64,000 nucleotides of DNA from a virus, in the IMG/VR virus record IMGVR_UViG_3300020204_000019, positions 1 to 64,000 of that record. One strand, written 5' to 3'. The notes below the pieces were generated by a model. It was given only the letters and a program-made list of their open reading frames with translations, did not search any database and was not told the DNA's origin. This document shows, piece by piece, positions 39,380-47,959 of the stretch (the stretch's first letter is position 1; the number at the start of each line of letters is the position of its first letter). A program made the position numbers and the translations under genes.

Positions 39380-39985
39380 ATGGCAGACGGAGAGTGCATA
39401 ATAGGGGGTGATGTATCTCTCGTCTTTTGGAAAGATGGCGGATGGTATGCTGATGGGGAGTATCTAACGGACGATATAGGGAAGTGCAAAATCCTCCCAT
39501 CGAGTGAAGACAGGAAGATTGTCTTATCGGTGGGAGAACCTCCCCGCATATTTGTCCCCAAGAAGTTACCTGAGCCTGAGCCTGAGCCTGTGAGGGCAAT
39601 TGAGAAATCGTCCGTTCAAGAGGTTCAGCCCATAGCGGAAGTACTTCAGGTGGTAGAGGACACTATTTTAGAGAAAGTTTTGGATAAACTAGGCGACAAT
39701 CCATTAGCTGTTGTTGTCGCGATTGGATTTGTGGTCTTTAAGAAGATGATCGAGGGTAAACAGACCAAATCTGAAAGTGAAATGGATAAAAGGTGTAGCG
39801 GTCGTCATCAGGGTTCAGATGTTCAGACCAAAGAGCTAGAGAAGCAGGTTGAAGATTTGAAACAGAGATTGGAAGAAGTGAGTTCTAACTACGAGCTAAG
39901 TAAATCTAGCTCTGTGTCCCGCAGGGATTACAACAAGCTACTTGATCGGATGGAAGCACTTGAAAATTTATTGGATAAAAAATAG
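39380..39985 (+). CDS. Membrane/coiled-coil protein, paralogue of 3237
   Basis: 201 residues. A small N-terminal domain with tryptophans (LVFWKDGGWYADGEYLTDDI), a PEPEPEP linker, a hydrophobic segment at about 107-121 (NPLAVVVAIGFVVFKKM), the motif CSGRHQGS and a coiled coil (VQTKELEKQVEDLKQRLEE) follow the same order as in 3237-4172. Both probably sit in a membrane by a single helix, with the coil on one side. Three bases after speD, so cotranscribed. Function unknown. Confidence 0.6.
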   Translation: MADGECIIGGDVSLVFWKDGGWYADGEYLTDDIGKCKILPSSEDRKIVLSVGEPPRIFVPKKLPEPEPEPVRAIEKSSVQEVQPIAEVLQVVEDTILEKVLDKLGDNPLAVVVAIGFVVFKKMIEGKQTKSESEMDKRCSGRHQGSDVQTKELEKQVEDLKQRLEEVSSNYELSKSSSVSRRDYNKLLDRMEALENLLDKK

Positions 39986-39990
39986 TCAGC

Positions 39991-40770
39991 TTATAGCGTA
40001 TCTGTACTAAGGCTTAGGACTACAAAATCTTCGCTTTTGACCCCTATTTGACACTCGATGAGCCAATCAATAAACATCTTTCCATCAACTAGGGCGATGG
40101 GTTTATTATCTTTACGGCTGGCTTCTTCAATTGCCTCTTTGGTGAAGCCCGAGGTGCAGATGATCATCCCGCTTTCATGCTTGAGGCTTCCTCTTAGCTC
40201 CCTAACTTCCTTTGATCCGACTTTGTTTTTCCCTGCGTATCTCTTAACCTGTATAGCAACCTCAGTATTGATTAAGCCTATATAAATGGCTCTTATGTCT
40301 ATACCCTTATCTTTAGTGGGTGGTGTGACTCGAACATCACGACAGCCCTTTCGAGACAAGACACCTGCCACAAAATGTTCAAACTGAGTCCCATTATACT
40401 TACCCAATACATTATCCAAAAGTTGCTTTCTTACCTTGTCGTTGTGGGCTTTGATCTCAGATAAGAAGTTGTCTTGGTGAGGGTGAGCGGGGGACGGCTT
40501 TGGATTGGTCTTGGGAGTCTTGGTGGTGGGGGGGTGGGTAGCCTGAGCGGTTTTTATCCAATAAAGACCTGCCTTATCTAAGGTGAAGTCGCCATGCCTC
40601 TTCATGTGCTTATACAAAGCGGCTTGGATTGTAGCTTTGGGTCTCTTTCCGCCCAAGGGGGGAGACCCCTTCTTTTCTAGAATCTTATCCGTGAGGTCAT
40701 CGAGAGTCAGACCTTGAGATTGTTCTTGGAGAACCTTGATGGCGAGGGAAACATAGGAGTCTTGTTGCAT
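39991..40770 (-). CDS. Mrr-like restriction endonuclease
   Basis: 259 residues. Residues 1-75 are a winged-helix (HARE-HTH-like) domain, VSLAIKVLQEQSQGLTLDDL. After a Pro/Thr/Lys linker, residues 125-240 are an Mrr catalytic domain: FEHFVAGVLSRKGCRDVRVT, GIDIRAIY (Asp148), VAIQVKRY (Gln164, Lys166; QxK form), and IICTSGFTKEAIEEA. Mrr enzymes cut methylated DNA. In this phage it may destroy host or rival DNA; the phage's own methylases would have to avoid the target. A GTATCCC-type promoter with hairpin leader lies upstream. Confidence 0.82.
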   Translation of the reverse strand: MQQDSYVSLAIKVLQEQSQGLTLDDLTDKILEKKGSPPLGGKRPKATIQAALYKHMKRHGDFTLDKAGLYWIKTAQATHPPTTKTPKTNPKPSPAHPHQDNFLSEIKAHNDKVRKQLLDNVLGKYNGTQFEHFVAGVLSRKGCRDVRVTPPTKDKGIDIRAIYIGLINTEVAIQVKRYAGKNKVGSKEVRELRGSLKHESGMIICTSGFTKEAIEEASRKDNKPIALVDGKMFIDWLIECQIGVKSEDFVVLSLSTDTL

Positions 40771-40843
40771 AATGGAGGTAACTTCTCTTTTGGATTTTGG
40801 GTTCTATCTCTCACTCGCCATACAATAATTGTATAACCCGAAT

Positions 40844-40862
40844 GGGATACTAAATATAAGTG
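40844..40862 (-). promoter_or_regulatory. GTATCCC-type promoter of the 40770 gene
   Basis: On the minus strand TTATATTTAGTATCCCATTC lies 74 bases before the start, followed by hairpin ATACAAT/ATTGTAT in the leader. Confidence 0.5.
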
Positions 40863-40901
40863 TTTTACTAGGGAAGTGTTCCCCCGTTGGGGATCGCTCT
40901 T

Positions 40902-41768
40902 TCAGTATCCGAAATCGGTGGGGTTTTGGGCGATGACCTTTTCGATCACTTCGATGTGTTTCTTTAGGTGTATGGTGGTGATGCCTTTAGCCTCAGCCCA
41001 CTCTTGGTGGGTTTGATAGGTGCCTTCGACCTTATCACGATATATTCCATATCGGATAAGACCTGTCTCCTGACCGAACTTGGAGGTGAGGAGGTGTTTG
41101 ACATGATTTGAGATGGAATCAGCTTCAGCTAGCTTTTCAGCTTCGGAGGTGTAGTCGTAAAAGTAGTCTACTTCGGTGTTTTCGGGGTTATCCTCGTCCA
41201 CCTTTGTCACCACTTTAGCGGAGTCTTCGGACTGATAGTGATACCGAGAACCACGCTTACACTCTTGTTGAGTCTTACGCCCGCGTTGGCGTTGCAGGGC
41301 ATCTTGTCCCTCGACCATACTTGCCCGCCACACGAACTGCTTAAAATGGTAGAAGATTGAGTTTTGTGTGGGTTCTTTGCCTTTATCCACCATAGCGGAA
41401 AGATTGTTCTTGTCGCAGATGAAGACGATAAAATCTTGAAAATAATCTTCCAAGTCGCCTAGAGCAAAGTTTATAGCTGTGTCCCTGCCCCCATGACGGA
41501 GGCAAAACTCTCTCAGCTTTTCGTAGTTGGCGGACTTTCCGTCATACAGCCACTTCTCTGTGGAGTTGTAAGTCCTCCTTGAGGGGCGGTTTTTAGGCGG
41601 TTGGATCGTGACAACCTGATACGACTCAATCTCGTTGAACATGGTGTCGAAAATCGAGTCTTTATTTTCAAGGGCTTTGATCTGAGCCTCTAGAGCTTTG
41701 ATCTGAGCCTCCACCTTCGCCGCTTCCTCCCGCTTCCCAAAAAGGTCTTGCCGCAGTTTCTCTAACAC
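40902..41768 (-). CDS. Sigma-factor-like protein
   Basis: 288 residues from GTG 41768 (GGAG eight bases upstream). An N-terminal coiled coil (VEAQIKALEAQIKALENKDS) precedes a region resembling sigma region 2: ALGDLEDYFQDFIVFICDKN, then FYHFKQFVWRASMVEGQDAL with QRQRGRKTQ. An acidic linker and a C-terminal helix-turn-helix (THQEWAEAKGITTIHLKKHI) occupy the position of region 4. The overall order is that of ECF-type sigma factors, at low sequence identity. It carries the longest GTATCCC-type leader (127 bases), so it might direct transcription of its own class. Alternative: a DNA-binding protein without sigma activity. Confidence 0.5.
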   Translation of the reverse strand: MLEKLRQDLFGKREEAAKVEAQIKALEAQIKALENKDSIFDTMFNEIESYQVVTIQPPKNRPSRRTYNSTEKWLYDGKSANYEKLREFCLRHGGRDTAINFALGDLEDYFQDFIVFICDKNNLSAMVDKGKEPTQNSIFYHFKQFVWRASMVEGQDALQRQRGRKTQQECKRGSRYHYQSEDSAKVVTKVDEDNPENTEVDYFYDYTSEAEKLAEADSISNHVKHLLTSKFGQETGLIRYGIYRDKVEGTYQTHQEWAEAKGITTIHLKKHIEVIEKVIAQNPTDFGY

Positions 41769-41894
41769 GATGGTCTCCTCATAGAGAGGGTTAGTTGTGC
41801 CTCATATGGTTGGTCACCGAGACACGGGGGGTAGCACCTAGTCTACACAGGGTAGGTGGTGTCAGTCAACACTAATCATGTTAGTTGGGGGTGT

Positions 41895-41912
41895 GGGATA
41901 CTTTTTTTCTGT
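41895..41912 (-). promoter_or_regulatory. GTATCCC-type promoter of the 41768 gene
   Basis: On the minus strand AGAAAAAAAGTATCCCACAC is followed by a leader with CCAACTAACATGATTAGTG and two further short inverted repeats. The 41769-41953 gap holds only this leader and the start region of the divergent 41954 gene. Confidence 0.5.
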
Positions 41913-41953
41913 TTATTGACAACCGGCTAAGAATCTTCTGAAAGGATAAGATA

Positions 41954-43546
41954 ATGGACAAGAAACTACTGACCTTAGGTGTTCTGATCGAGCGGAGTGG
42001 GTTTGCCTCCCACAACAAGGAAGCGGCTGAATTTTTGTCCGCTTTAAAGAAACAGGCAGGAATGGATAAACTCGCCATGTTGCCGACCAAATGGGATAGT
42101 CCAGCTAAGAAACAAGAATATGGGGAAATGCCCCTAGATACCCTTCAGCACTTTTTTGTTCAGATGTGGTGGGGTGCGATGGTGAAGCTAGGTACGACCA
42201 CCGTACAGCCTCCCGCTGAACTCAAGATGACCAACATGAAGTTTATAGATCGTTTCTTGGGTGCTCCACTTAAGGCATCTTCCAATCCTAAGCCGAATAC
42301 GGAGATTAATCAGCTTTGGGCTTCTCTTAAGGAGGCATGGAACAGACACCGCACCGACTACGAGTCGGCTTGGAACCGCATTTGGTTTAGGGCATATAAC
42401 GCTACAAGCTATGTCCGTGGTACTAGGAGTTACCCAACCACAGAGGCACGCAATCAAGCTGAATCTGAGCAGTCCGTTGCGGTCTTTGATAAGTATTTTA
42501 AGGGTAACTCGTTATTTAACTTTGTTTTGAAATTAAATCTCGGCTCACTAGAGTCGGTCTTTGAGCAGACCTCGGCTCTGATTGTATCTAACATCGCCAA
42601 TGGGAATGTATCCTCAAAGTCGGTCAAAAGCATCTCCACAGACTTTTCCGCTCCCGAAGATGAAGATGGTGGTGGTGCGGGTGATGCTTACAACTTCACC
42701 TATGAAGATGCCGTCATTAACTATCCGAGTAAACCGAGAGCAGTCACAGAAAAGCTGTTAGGAGATGATGGTACATGGCAAGCCTTCATCAATGAAGCCG
42801 TGAAGAATGATGCTTCTTTTATGGCGGATTTAAATGGGGTAATTAAGGATGCGTTAGAGATACCTGCTATGTCTGAGGATGTGTTGTTATCCACAAGGAT
42901 AACAAGTTTGCCTCAGATGGAAATACTCGCAACCCTTATTGATGATTGCATCTCTCCTTTAGCGACAAGGCGTATTCAAAATACGGATAGGAACGCGATA
43001 TCCAGCGGAGGTTATGCTGTCCTTTACGCATATCTAGCCTTGTCGGGGGTGACTTTTGAAGTGGCCGGAGGGGGTACAACGACTGTGAAGCTGTCGGTTA
43101 ACCCTTTCTTACTTAACTTCAGAGAGTTGCAGAGAGTCGCTCCTGAATTTAGAAAGGCGGCAGACTTTGGGGGATTGGTGGCTAGTCTTTGGGCTTCCGT
43201 AGAGAGGTATATGCCCACAAAGTTACTCGTCATGAATCAAGCTGTGTTCACGACTCAGATGATCAAGTTTGTTTGGGGTGGGAGTGGTATAGCTCCTTAT
43301 CAGTCCGAGAAGTTCCCTGAGGGTCCCATGAAGGCAGGTAGAAGATATTTTGCAGCCTGCCTCAAAGAGTTTATCCGTCTTCGCCTTATCCTTGAAGTTT
43401 CAAACCGCCAAGTTTTGGCAGATGCCGAACCGGGTTTAAAGGGTTCTACCTGTGTGGATGCTCTTAGAGCAATCACTATGGCACCTAAGTCGGTTATTGA
43501 TGTTGCTCGTACACTTCTGATTCAGGACTTAGTGGGAATGAAGTAA
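41954..43546 (+). CDS. Probable structural protein, first gene of the baseplate operon
   Basis: 530 residues. The N-terminus has helical segments with lysines (AAEFLSALKKQAGMDKLAML). The middle is helical and aromatic (AWNRHRTDYESAWNRIWFRA), with a flexible glycine/aspartate loop (APEDEDGGGAGDAYNF). No enzyme motif. It starts the plus-strand operon that continues with gp25-like and J-like baseplate genes, so a baseplate or tail-tube-associated role is likely from position only. Confidence 0.5.
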   Translation: MDKKLLTLGVLIERSGFASHNKEAAEFLSALKKQAGMDKLAMLPTKWDSPAKKQEYGEMPLDTLQHFFVQMWWGAMVKLGTTTVQPPAELKMTNMKFIDRFLGAPLKASSNPKPNTEINQLWASLKEAWNRHRTDYESAWNRIWFRAYNATSYVRGTRSYPTTEARNQAESEQSVAVFDKYFKGNSLFNFVLKLNLGSLESVFEQTSALIVSNIANGNVSSKSVKSISTDFSAPEDEDGGGAGDAYNFTYEDAVINYPSKPRAVTEKLLGDDGTWQAFINEAVKNDASFMADLNGVIKDALEIPAMSEDVLLSTRITSLPQMEILATLIDDCISPLATRRIQNTDRNAISSGGYAVLYAYLALSGVTFEVAGGGTTTVKLSVNPFLLNFRELQRVAPEFRKAADFGGLVASLWASVERYMPTKLLVMNQAVFTTQMIKFVWGGSGIAPYQSEKFPEGPMKAGRRYFAACLKEFIRLRLILEVSNRQVLADAEPGLKGSTCVDALRAITMAPKSVIDVARTLLIQDLVGMK

Positions 43547-43561
43547 ATCTTTTATTGATGC

Positions 43562-43612
43562 CCCCATGTAACTATCCGTTTTGTGTGGATAGTTAACCAC
43601 TTCTTCATGGGG
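43562..43612 (+). promoter_or_regulatory. Nested hairpin enclosing the ribosome-binding site of the 43620 gene
   Basis: Outer arms CCCCATG (43562-43568) and CATGGGG (43606-43612); inner arms AACTATCC (43570-43577) and GGATAGTT (43587-43594). The GGGG of the outer arm is the Shine-Dalgarno sequence before ATG 43620. The inner stem is built from the enriched TATCC/GGATA words. Confidence 0.6.
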
Positions 43613-43619
43613 TGACAAT

Positions 43620-44660
43620 ATGAGTAAAGACTTGCAGATAGCTCACGCTTGCCCTCATCTTATCCGTTATGAGCGGGTGTTTTTAGATGGGGGCAAGTTT
43701 ATTTCACCTGCGAGTCCAATCGAAGGTGAAAATCTTTTGGTCTTGAGGAGAGACGGAATAGAACTGCCCTCGGTGGGCTTGTTCAGAGAGGCTTCAGTAA
43801 TATCTCCTCTTAAAGGTCCATATCGGATAAAGGCGGGGGCGAATGAGTTGGTGGTGGAGTTAGAGGGTGGAGTTTCTTATGATTTGATCATTCCACCTAA
43901 AATTTACAGCACAGCTACGCTTGTTTCTTTTTTAGAGAACAAGTTGGGCGAGATTTCTGTGATGGAACATCAGTTAGCATTAAAGTTTACGGATAACCGC
44001 AGGGGAGTAGGGTTTAGCGTAAGGGGTTCAGTAATGGATAGTTTGGGTTTTTCGGTTTCAAAGGTGAGAGCGAAGCCACAAAGGATAACGCCGAGTTGGA
44101 AGTTGAGGAAAAGCGGAGTGGGGGGGTATATGTTGGCGTTTGATAAACCTCTAGACCCTGAGGGGTTATTGGATATCACCTACACAACCATCAAGTCTCA
44201 ATGTCGTAGGTGCAATGCAACAGGGGTAGAGAATGACCTTAGATTTTCTACCACGGGTGATTTATCCATAGTGGAGGGATATGACCTATTGTATCAGAAC
44301 ATAGCGAAGACGCTATTGACAATACAGGGTAGCAATCCATATCACGATTGGTATGGGTCTAATGCGGTTGGTCTAGTGGGTAAGAAGTCTAGTACTGCCC
44401 TTCCGTCTTTGATAAGGCAAAGTGTCAAAGAAGCATTGGATAGATTTCAAGGGTTACAGAGAGAGCAATCCAAGCTACAGGTGGTGACGAATGAAGAACG
44501 CTTGTTGAGTTTGGATAGCGTCTCTGTGGAACGGATAGGGAACGATGAGACGAGTGTATTGTGTACTGTGGTGGTGAGAGCGGCTAGTGGCTCTCCCGTG
44601 AACATAAACATTGTATTTGCCGTTCCTGGCAGTATCCCGCTAGATGGAGACCTATCATGA
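43620..44660 (+). CDS. gp25-like baseplate wedge protein
   Basis: 346 residues. The C-terminal 130 residues, with IQGSNPYHDWYGSNAVGLVG, IRQSVKEALDRFQGLQREQS and LLSLDSVSVERIGNDE, follow the pattern of the T4 gp25/phage W baseplate family, which sits in the inner baseplate wedge beside the J/gp47 protein. The N-terminal 200 residues are beta-rich and end in a CRRCNATGVENDLRFS segment that may bind a metal. The next gene (J-like) overlaps the stop by four bases, the usual gp25-J order. Translation may be controlled by the hairpin over its ribosome-binding site. Confidence 0.7.
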   Translation: MSKDLQIAHACPHLIRYERVFLDGGKFISPASPIEGENLLVLRRDGIELPSVGLFREASVISPLKGPYRIKAGANELVVELEGGVSYDLIIPPKIYSTATLVSFLENKLGEISVMEHQLALKFTDNRRGVGFSVRGSVMDSLGFSVSKVRAKPQRITPSWKLRKSGVGGYMLAFDKPLDPEGLLDITYTTIKSQCRRCNATGVENDLRFSTTGDLSIVEGYDLLYQNIAKTLLTIQGSNPYHDWYGSNAVGLVGKKSSTALPSLIRQSVKEALDRFQGLQREQSKLQVVTNEERLLSLDSVSVERIGNDETSVLCTVVVRAASGSPVNINIVFAVPGSIPLDGDLS

Positions 44661-47600
44661 GTTTATTTGAGATCATTCGCCCTGATGGGGTTAAGACTTC
44701 AGCGGCTAGTGTGGTGTATTCAACCTTAAGGGAAGAGGTTGTCCTAAGAGGGAACATTTCGGATTACACCGAGATAACAATTCTATTTAATGGGACAAGT
44801 TATACATCGGTGGGAGTAGATGCGGACATAGAGATAATAGGAACCACATGGATATTTCCATCTATGGGTGGGATAGACATTTCGCAGGGATCGAACTCAT
44901 TTGAAATAACGGCTAGTGGTGCGGGTTTGACGGATAAAACTATCCGTCTTGATGTGGTTTCCCCTGAGAATGAACAGGTGACACCACCATCGGCTCCCAC
45001 AAATATCCGTATCGGTCGGTCACAAAATGCTGTGGATATTTCTTTTGATCACACGGACAATGATGTGACCTACTACAACATCTATGGTTCTACATCAAGT
45101 GGTGGTGGGCTAAATGGATACTATCTAATAAATGCGATACCGCTAGACCCTGTGTCTTATGGTGTGCGGACGGAGCGGATAACTGAGTTGGGGGGTTTGA
45201 CGGCGGATTTGAGTCCGAGTGTAGCTGATCCTTTGTTTGTGGAAGTTCAGGCGTTACAGAATTCTTCTTCAGCCGTACTATCTACGGCTTCTCTTGGGGA
45301 TGTGGAGATACCTGAAACAACAACAAGGATAAGAGTTTCGGCAGTAGTGTCGGCAATGAGTCTGAGTGTGGAGATGAAGTTTAGGCACTCAAGGACAGCC
45401 ACGCCGAACTCACAGCCACCGACTTATCAAGTGGGAGAGTTTTCAACCCTTCCTGCGACTAGCCCTATTTATTATGTTGTGACTGCGGTTAAAGTGGTTG
45501 ATGATCTTGAGATAGAATCCGTTTATAGCATTGAGGTTTCAGGACAACCGATAGACATTCAAACCACAACGCTTAGTCTTCCAAATGTTTCGGATAGCGA
45601 CCTGACCACAAGTCTGATTCAGACGATTTACGCCGCTGATGAGGATGCGGCAGTACAAGCAGGATCAGCTATCCGAGATTTGATGATAGACCCGATGGTG
45701 TCTGAGTTATCCCGTAATAGATTTGTGTTGGATTTCTCTTATCGAGCCACGAGTTTTCTGAGTCTATTAAACATAGATGACCCTTTGAACACGGGTGCAT
45801 CTATATCGGTCTCCAACAGTTCATATAAGCTGGCTCTAAAAGATGCGTTATTTCTTCAGACGGATGTTCAGACACAAAACATCATAGATGGTGCCTTTGA
45901 GAGACTAGCGTCTAATTTTGGATTATCGCGTAGATTGGGGGTTCGGGCGAGGGGAGAAGTGATCTTTTATTTATCTAATAAGCCTACATTTACCTTATCC
46001 GTGCCTTTAGGAACGGTGTTAACGGGAGGGGGGGTTTCATTTAAGACGATTCAATCAGGGGGTTTTAGTGCTGAAAATGCGGCTTCGCTTTATAACCCTG
46101 TGCGTAAACGCTATGAATTGACCTTACAGATAGAAGCAATAGAGGAAGGGTTAAGGGGGAATTTAACAAGTGGTCAAATCACTCAGGGAGCCCCTGCGGG
46201 ATTAAGGGTGATCAACACAGCTGCTACTTTTGGTGGTCAGGATATTGAGAGCAACAGCGATTTGACGGCAAGGTCTTTAGGGTATTTGTCCTCTGTGGAT
46301 GTGGGGACAAGAAATGGATACCTTAGGGTGGCGAGAGAGACCTCAGGGGTAGTTTCCGTCTTGGTCATAGATGCGGACAGCCCATATATGGTGAGAGACG
46401 ATGGACTAGGCGGAAAGGTAGATGTTTGGATAAGGGGCGAGAGCGTAGCTAGTGTAACGGATACTTATGCACCTACATACAAGACCAAACGCGGGGCAAG
46501 GTTTCTTCCTCTTGTGAGCGAAGGTTCTTATTTATTTAAACTCGCTGATGCCTCCTCCCCATCTTTATTCGCCATGATAGATCGAGAAGACTTAGGTTTA
46601 GGTCTAAAGAATGCCACGAGTGGAGAGTTCTTTGACTTGACCGATGCTGTAATTACAAATGGGACTACCATTCAGCTTGAGGTCTCAATCACACAACCGA
46701 CATATGCTTTTGGCGATATCATATTGGGTGATTATCGCTCAGAGATCAGTTCAGATATCCATTTGGACAGGCAACCCGTTAGAGAAGTGGTTTCCGTAAC
46801 CAAGCCTGATGGGTCGAACTTGGAGTTCGACTTCTTTAAGTCTGAAGACCCGCTGATGTTGGGTCAATCCACGAGAGCTTCGGATTATATCCGTGTTCAA
46901 AATGATGGACTTGAGAAAATCATAGATGTCACTCAAGAAGCCCACACGCTGATTGGATTTTATCCTGATAGGTTAGCAAACTTAGGTGTCGATGTAAACA
47001 GTATTGTGGTGACAAACACTTCAGGTGTGGTGTTTGATAGCCCTCTTGATCCAAGTGTAACTTCGCCTGATTATGAAATCATCTCAGAAGGTGATGTGGT
47101 TTCTATTCGTAGGACTAGTGCCGCAGGGGGGATAACAGATGGAGAGGTGGTGTTGGTCACATACCAACACCTTGAAAACATCACAGTCACCTACAAAACA
47201 AATATCGTATTATCCAATTTGCAGGTTGAGTTAGAGGCTAATAAACACCTAGGGGCTGATGTATTGGCGAAGGAGGTGTCCCCCGTGTATGTGGACATAA
47301 AGGCTGTAGTTGTTTTGGAGCGGGGTTCCAACATCAATACGGTTGACTCCCTTATCCGTAATAACCTTTCCAATCTCATCTTGGGTCAAGTGTTAGGTGG
47401 ATCACTTCGGGTTTCGGATATTATCCGTGAGATAGATGGAACAACAGGTGTGGCATATGTGATCATGCCATTGACGCAGCTAGCACTTCAGGCAGGGGGG
47501 TCTATTCTAAGAGAACCCGTGGTGGTAGGTTCGTTAAGAAACATAACCCAACTCAACAACTCCACACATCAGGTTTGGATACTTGACACGGGACTATCCA

Positions 47601-47959
47601 ATAACGCGAGTGTAGAGGGCGGGGTAAATGCACGGGTTTTCCTTGATGGGCAGGAGATACCTTTGTTGGGCATCTCACAAAGATCATTTAAGGCAAATTG
47701 GATAAAAACCTCAGCCACAATCATGGGGGTAGAGGGACTGAGCGTTTATGACACAGGTCTAGGTGTTTATGTAGATGTCCCAAATACACAACACAAGGTG
47801 GGATTATGTTTACCCATAGGGGATCATCCGAGTAACCACACGATAAGTGTCAACTACACAACAGGCGATTCCACAGGTGTAGTCAGAGATGTGGTGATAA
47901 ATGAGTTCTCATATCTACAGGTGGGGGATGTGAGCTTTACTTACGAGGAGGCGAGATGA
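44657..47959 (+). CDS. Baseplate J-like protein
   Basis: 1,100 residues, starting in the stop codon of the gp25-like gene (GGAG seven bases upstream). The segment at about residues 430-600, with GEVIFYLSNKPTFTLSVPLG, a DLTARSLGYLSSVDVGTRNG stretch and GVVSVLVIDAD, is characteristic of the phage Mu gpJ/T4 gp47 family that builds the baseplate wedge. Residues 100-230 look like a fibronectin type III-like domain (APTNIRIGRSQNAVDISF). The C-terminal third has additional beta domains. The length is about twice that of simple J proteins, as in other jumbo phages. The following gene overlaps by four bases. Confidence 0.8.
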   Translation: MSLFEIIRPDGVKTSAASVVYSTLREEVVLRGNISDYTEITILFNGTSYTSVGVDADIEIIGTTWIFPSMGGIDISQGSNSFEITASGAGLTDKTIRLDVVSPENEQVTPPSAPTNIRIGRSQNAVDISFDHTDNDVTYYNIYGSTSSGGGLNGYYLINAIPLDPVSYGVRTERITELGGLTADLSPSVADPLFVEVQALQNSSSAVLSTASLGDVEIPETTTRIRVSAVVSAMSLSVEMKFRHSRTATPNSQPPTYQVGEFSTLPATSPIYYVVTAVKVVDDLEIESVYSIEVSGQPIDIQTTTLSLPNVSDSDLTTSLIQTIYAADEDAAVQAGSAIRDLMIDPMVSELSRNRFVLDFSYRATSFLSLLNIDDPLNTGASISVSNSSYKLALKDALFLQTDVQTQNIIDGAFERLASNFGLSRRLGVRARGEVIFYLSNKPTFTLSVPLGTVLTGGGVSFKTIQSGGFSAENAASLYNPVRKRYELTLQIEAIEEGLRGNLTSGQITQGAPAGLRVINTAATFGGQDIESNSDLTARSLGYLSSVDVGTRNGYLRVARETSGVVSVLVIDADSPYMVRDDGLGGKVDVWIRGESVASVTDTYAPTYKTKRGARFLPLVSEGSYLFKLADASSPSLFAMIDREDLGLGLKNATSGEFFDLTDAVITNGTTIQLEVSITQPTYAFGDIILGDYRSEISSDIHLDRQPVREVVSVTKPDGSNLEFDFFKSEDPLMLGQSTRASDYIRVQNDGLEKIIDVTQEAHTLIGFYPDRLANLGVDVNSIVVTNTSGVVFDSPLDPSVTSPDYEIISEGDVVSIRRTSAAGGITDGEVVLVTYQHLENITVTYKTNIVLSNLQVELEANKHLGADVLAKEVSPVYVDIKAVVVLERGSNINTVDSLIRNNLSNLILGQVLGGSLRVSDIIREIDGTTGVAYVIMPLTQLALQAGGSILREPVVVGSLRNITQLNNSTHQVWILDTGLSNNASVEGGVNARVFLDGQEIPLLGISQRSFKANWIKTSATIMGVEGLSVYDTGLGVYVDVPNTQHKVGLCLPIGDHPSNHTISVNYTTGDSTGVVRDVVINEFSYLQVGDVSFTYEEAR

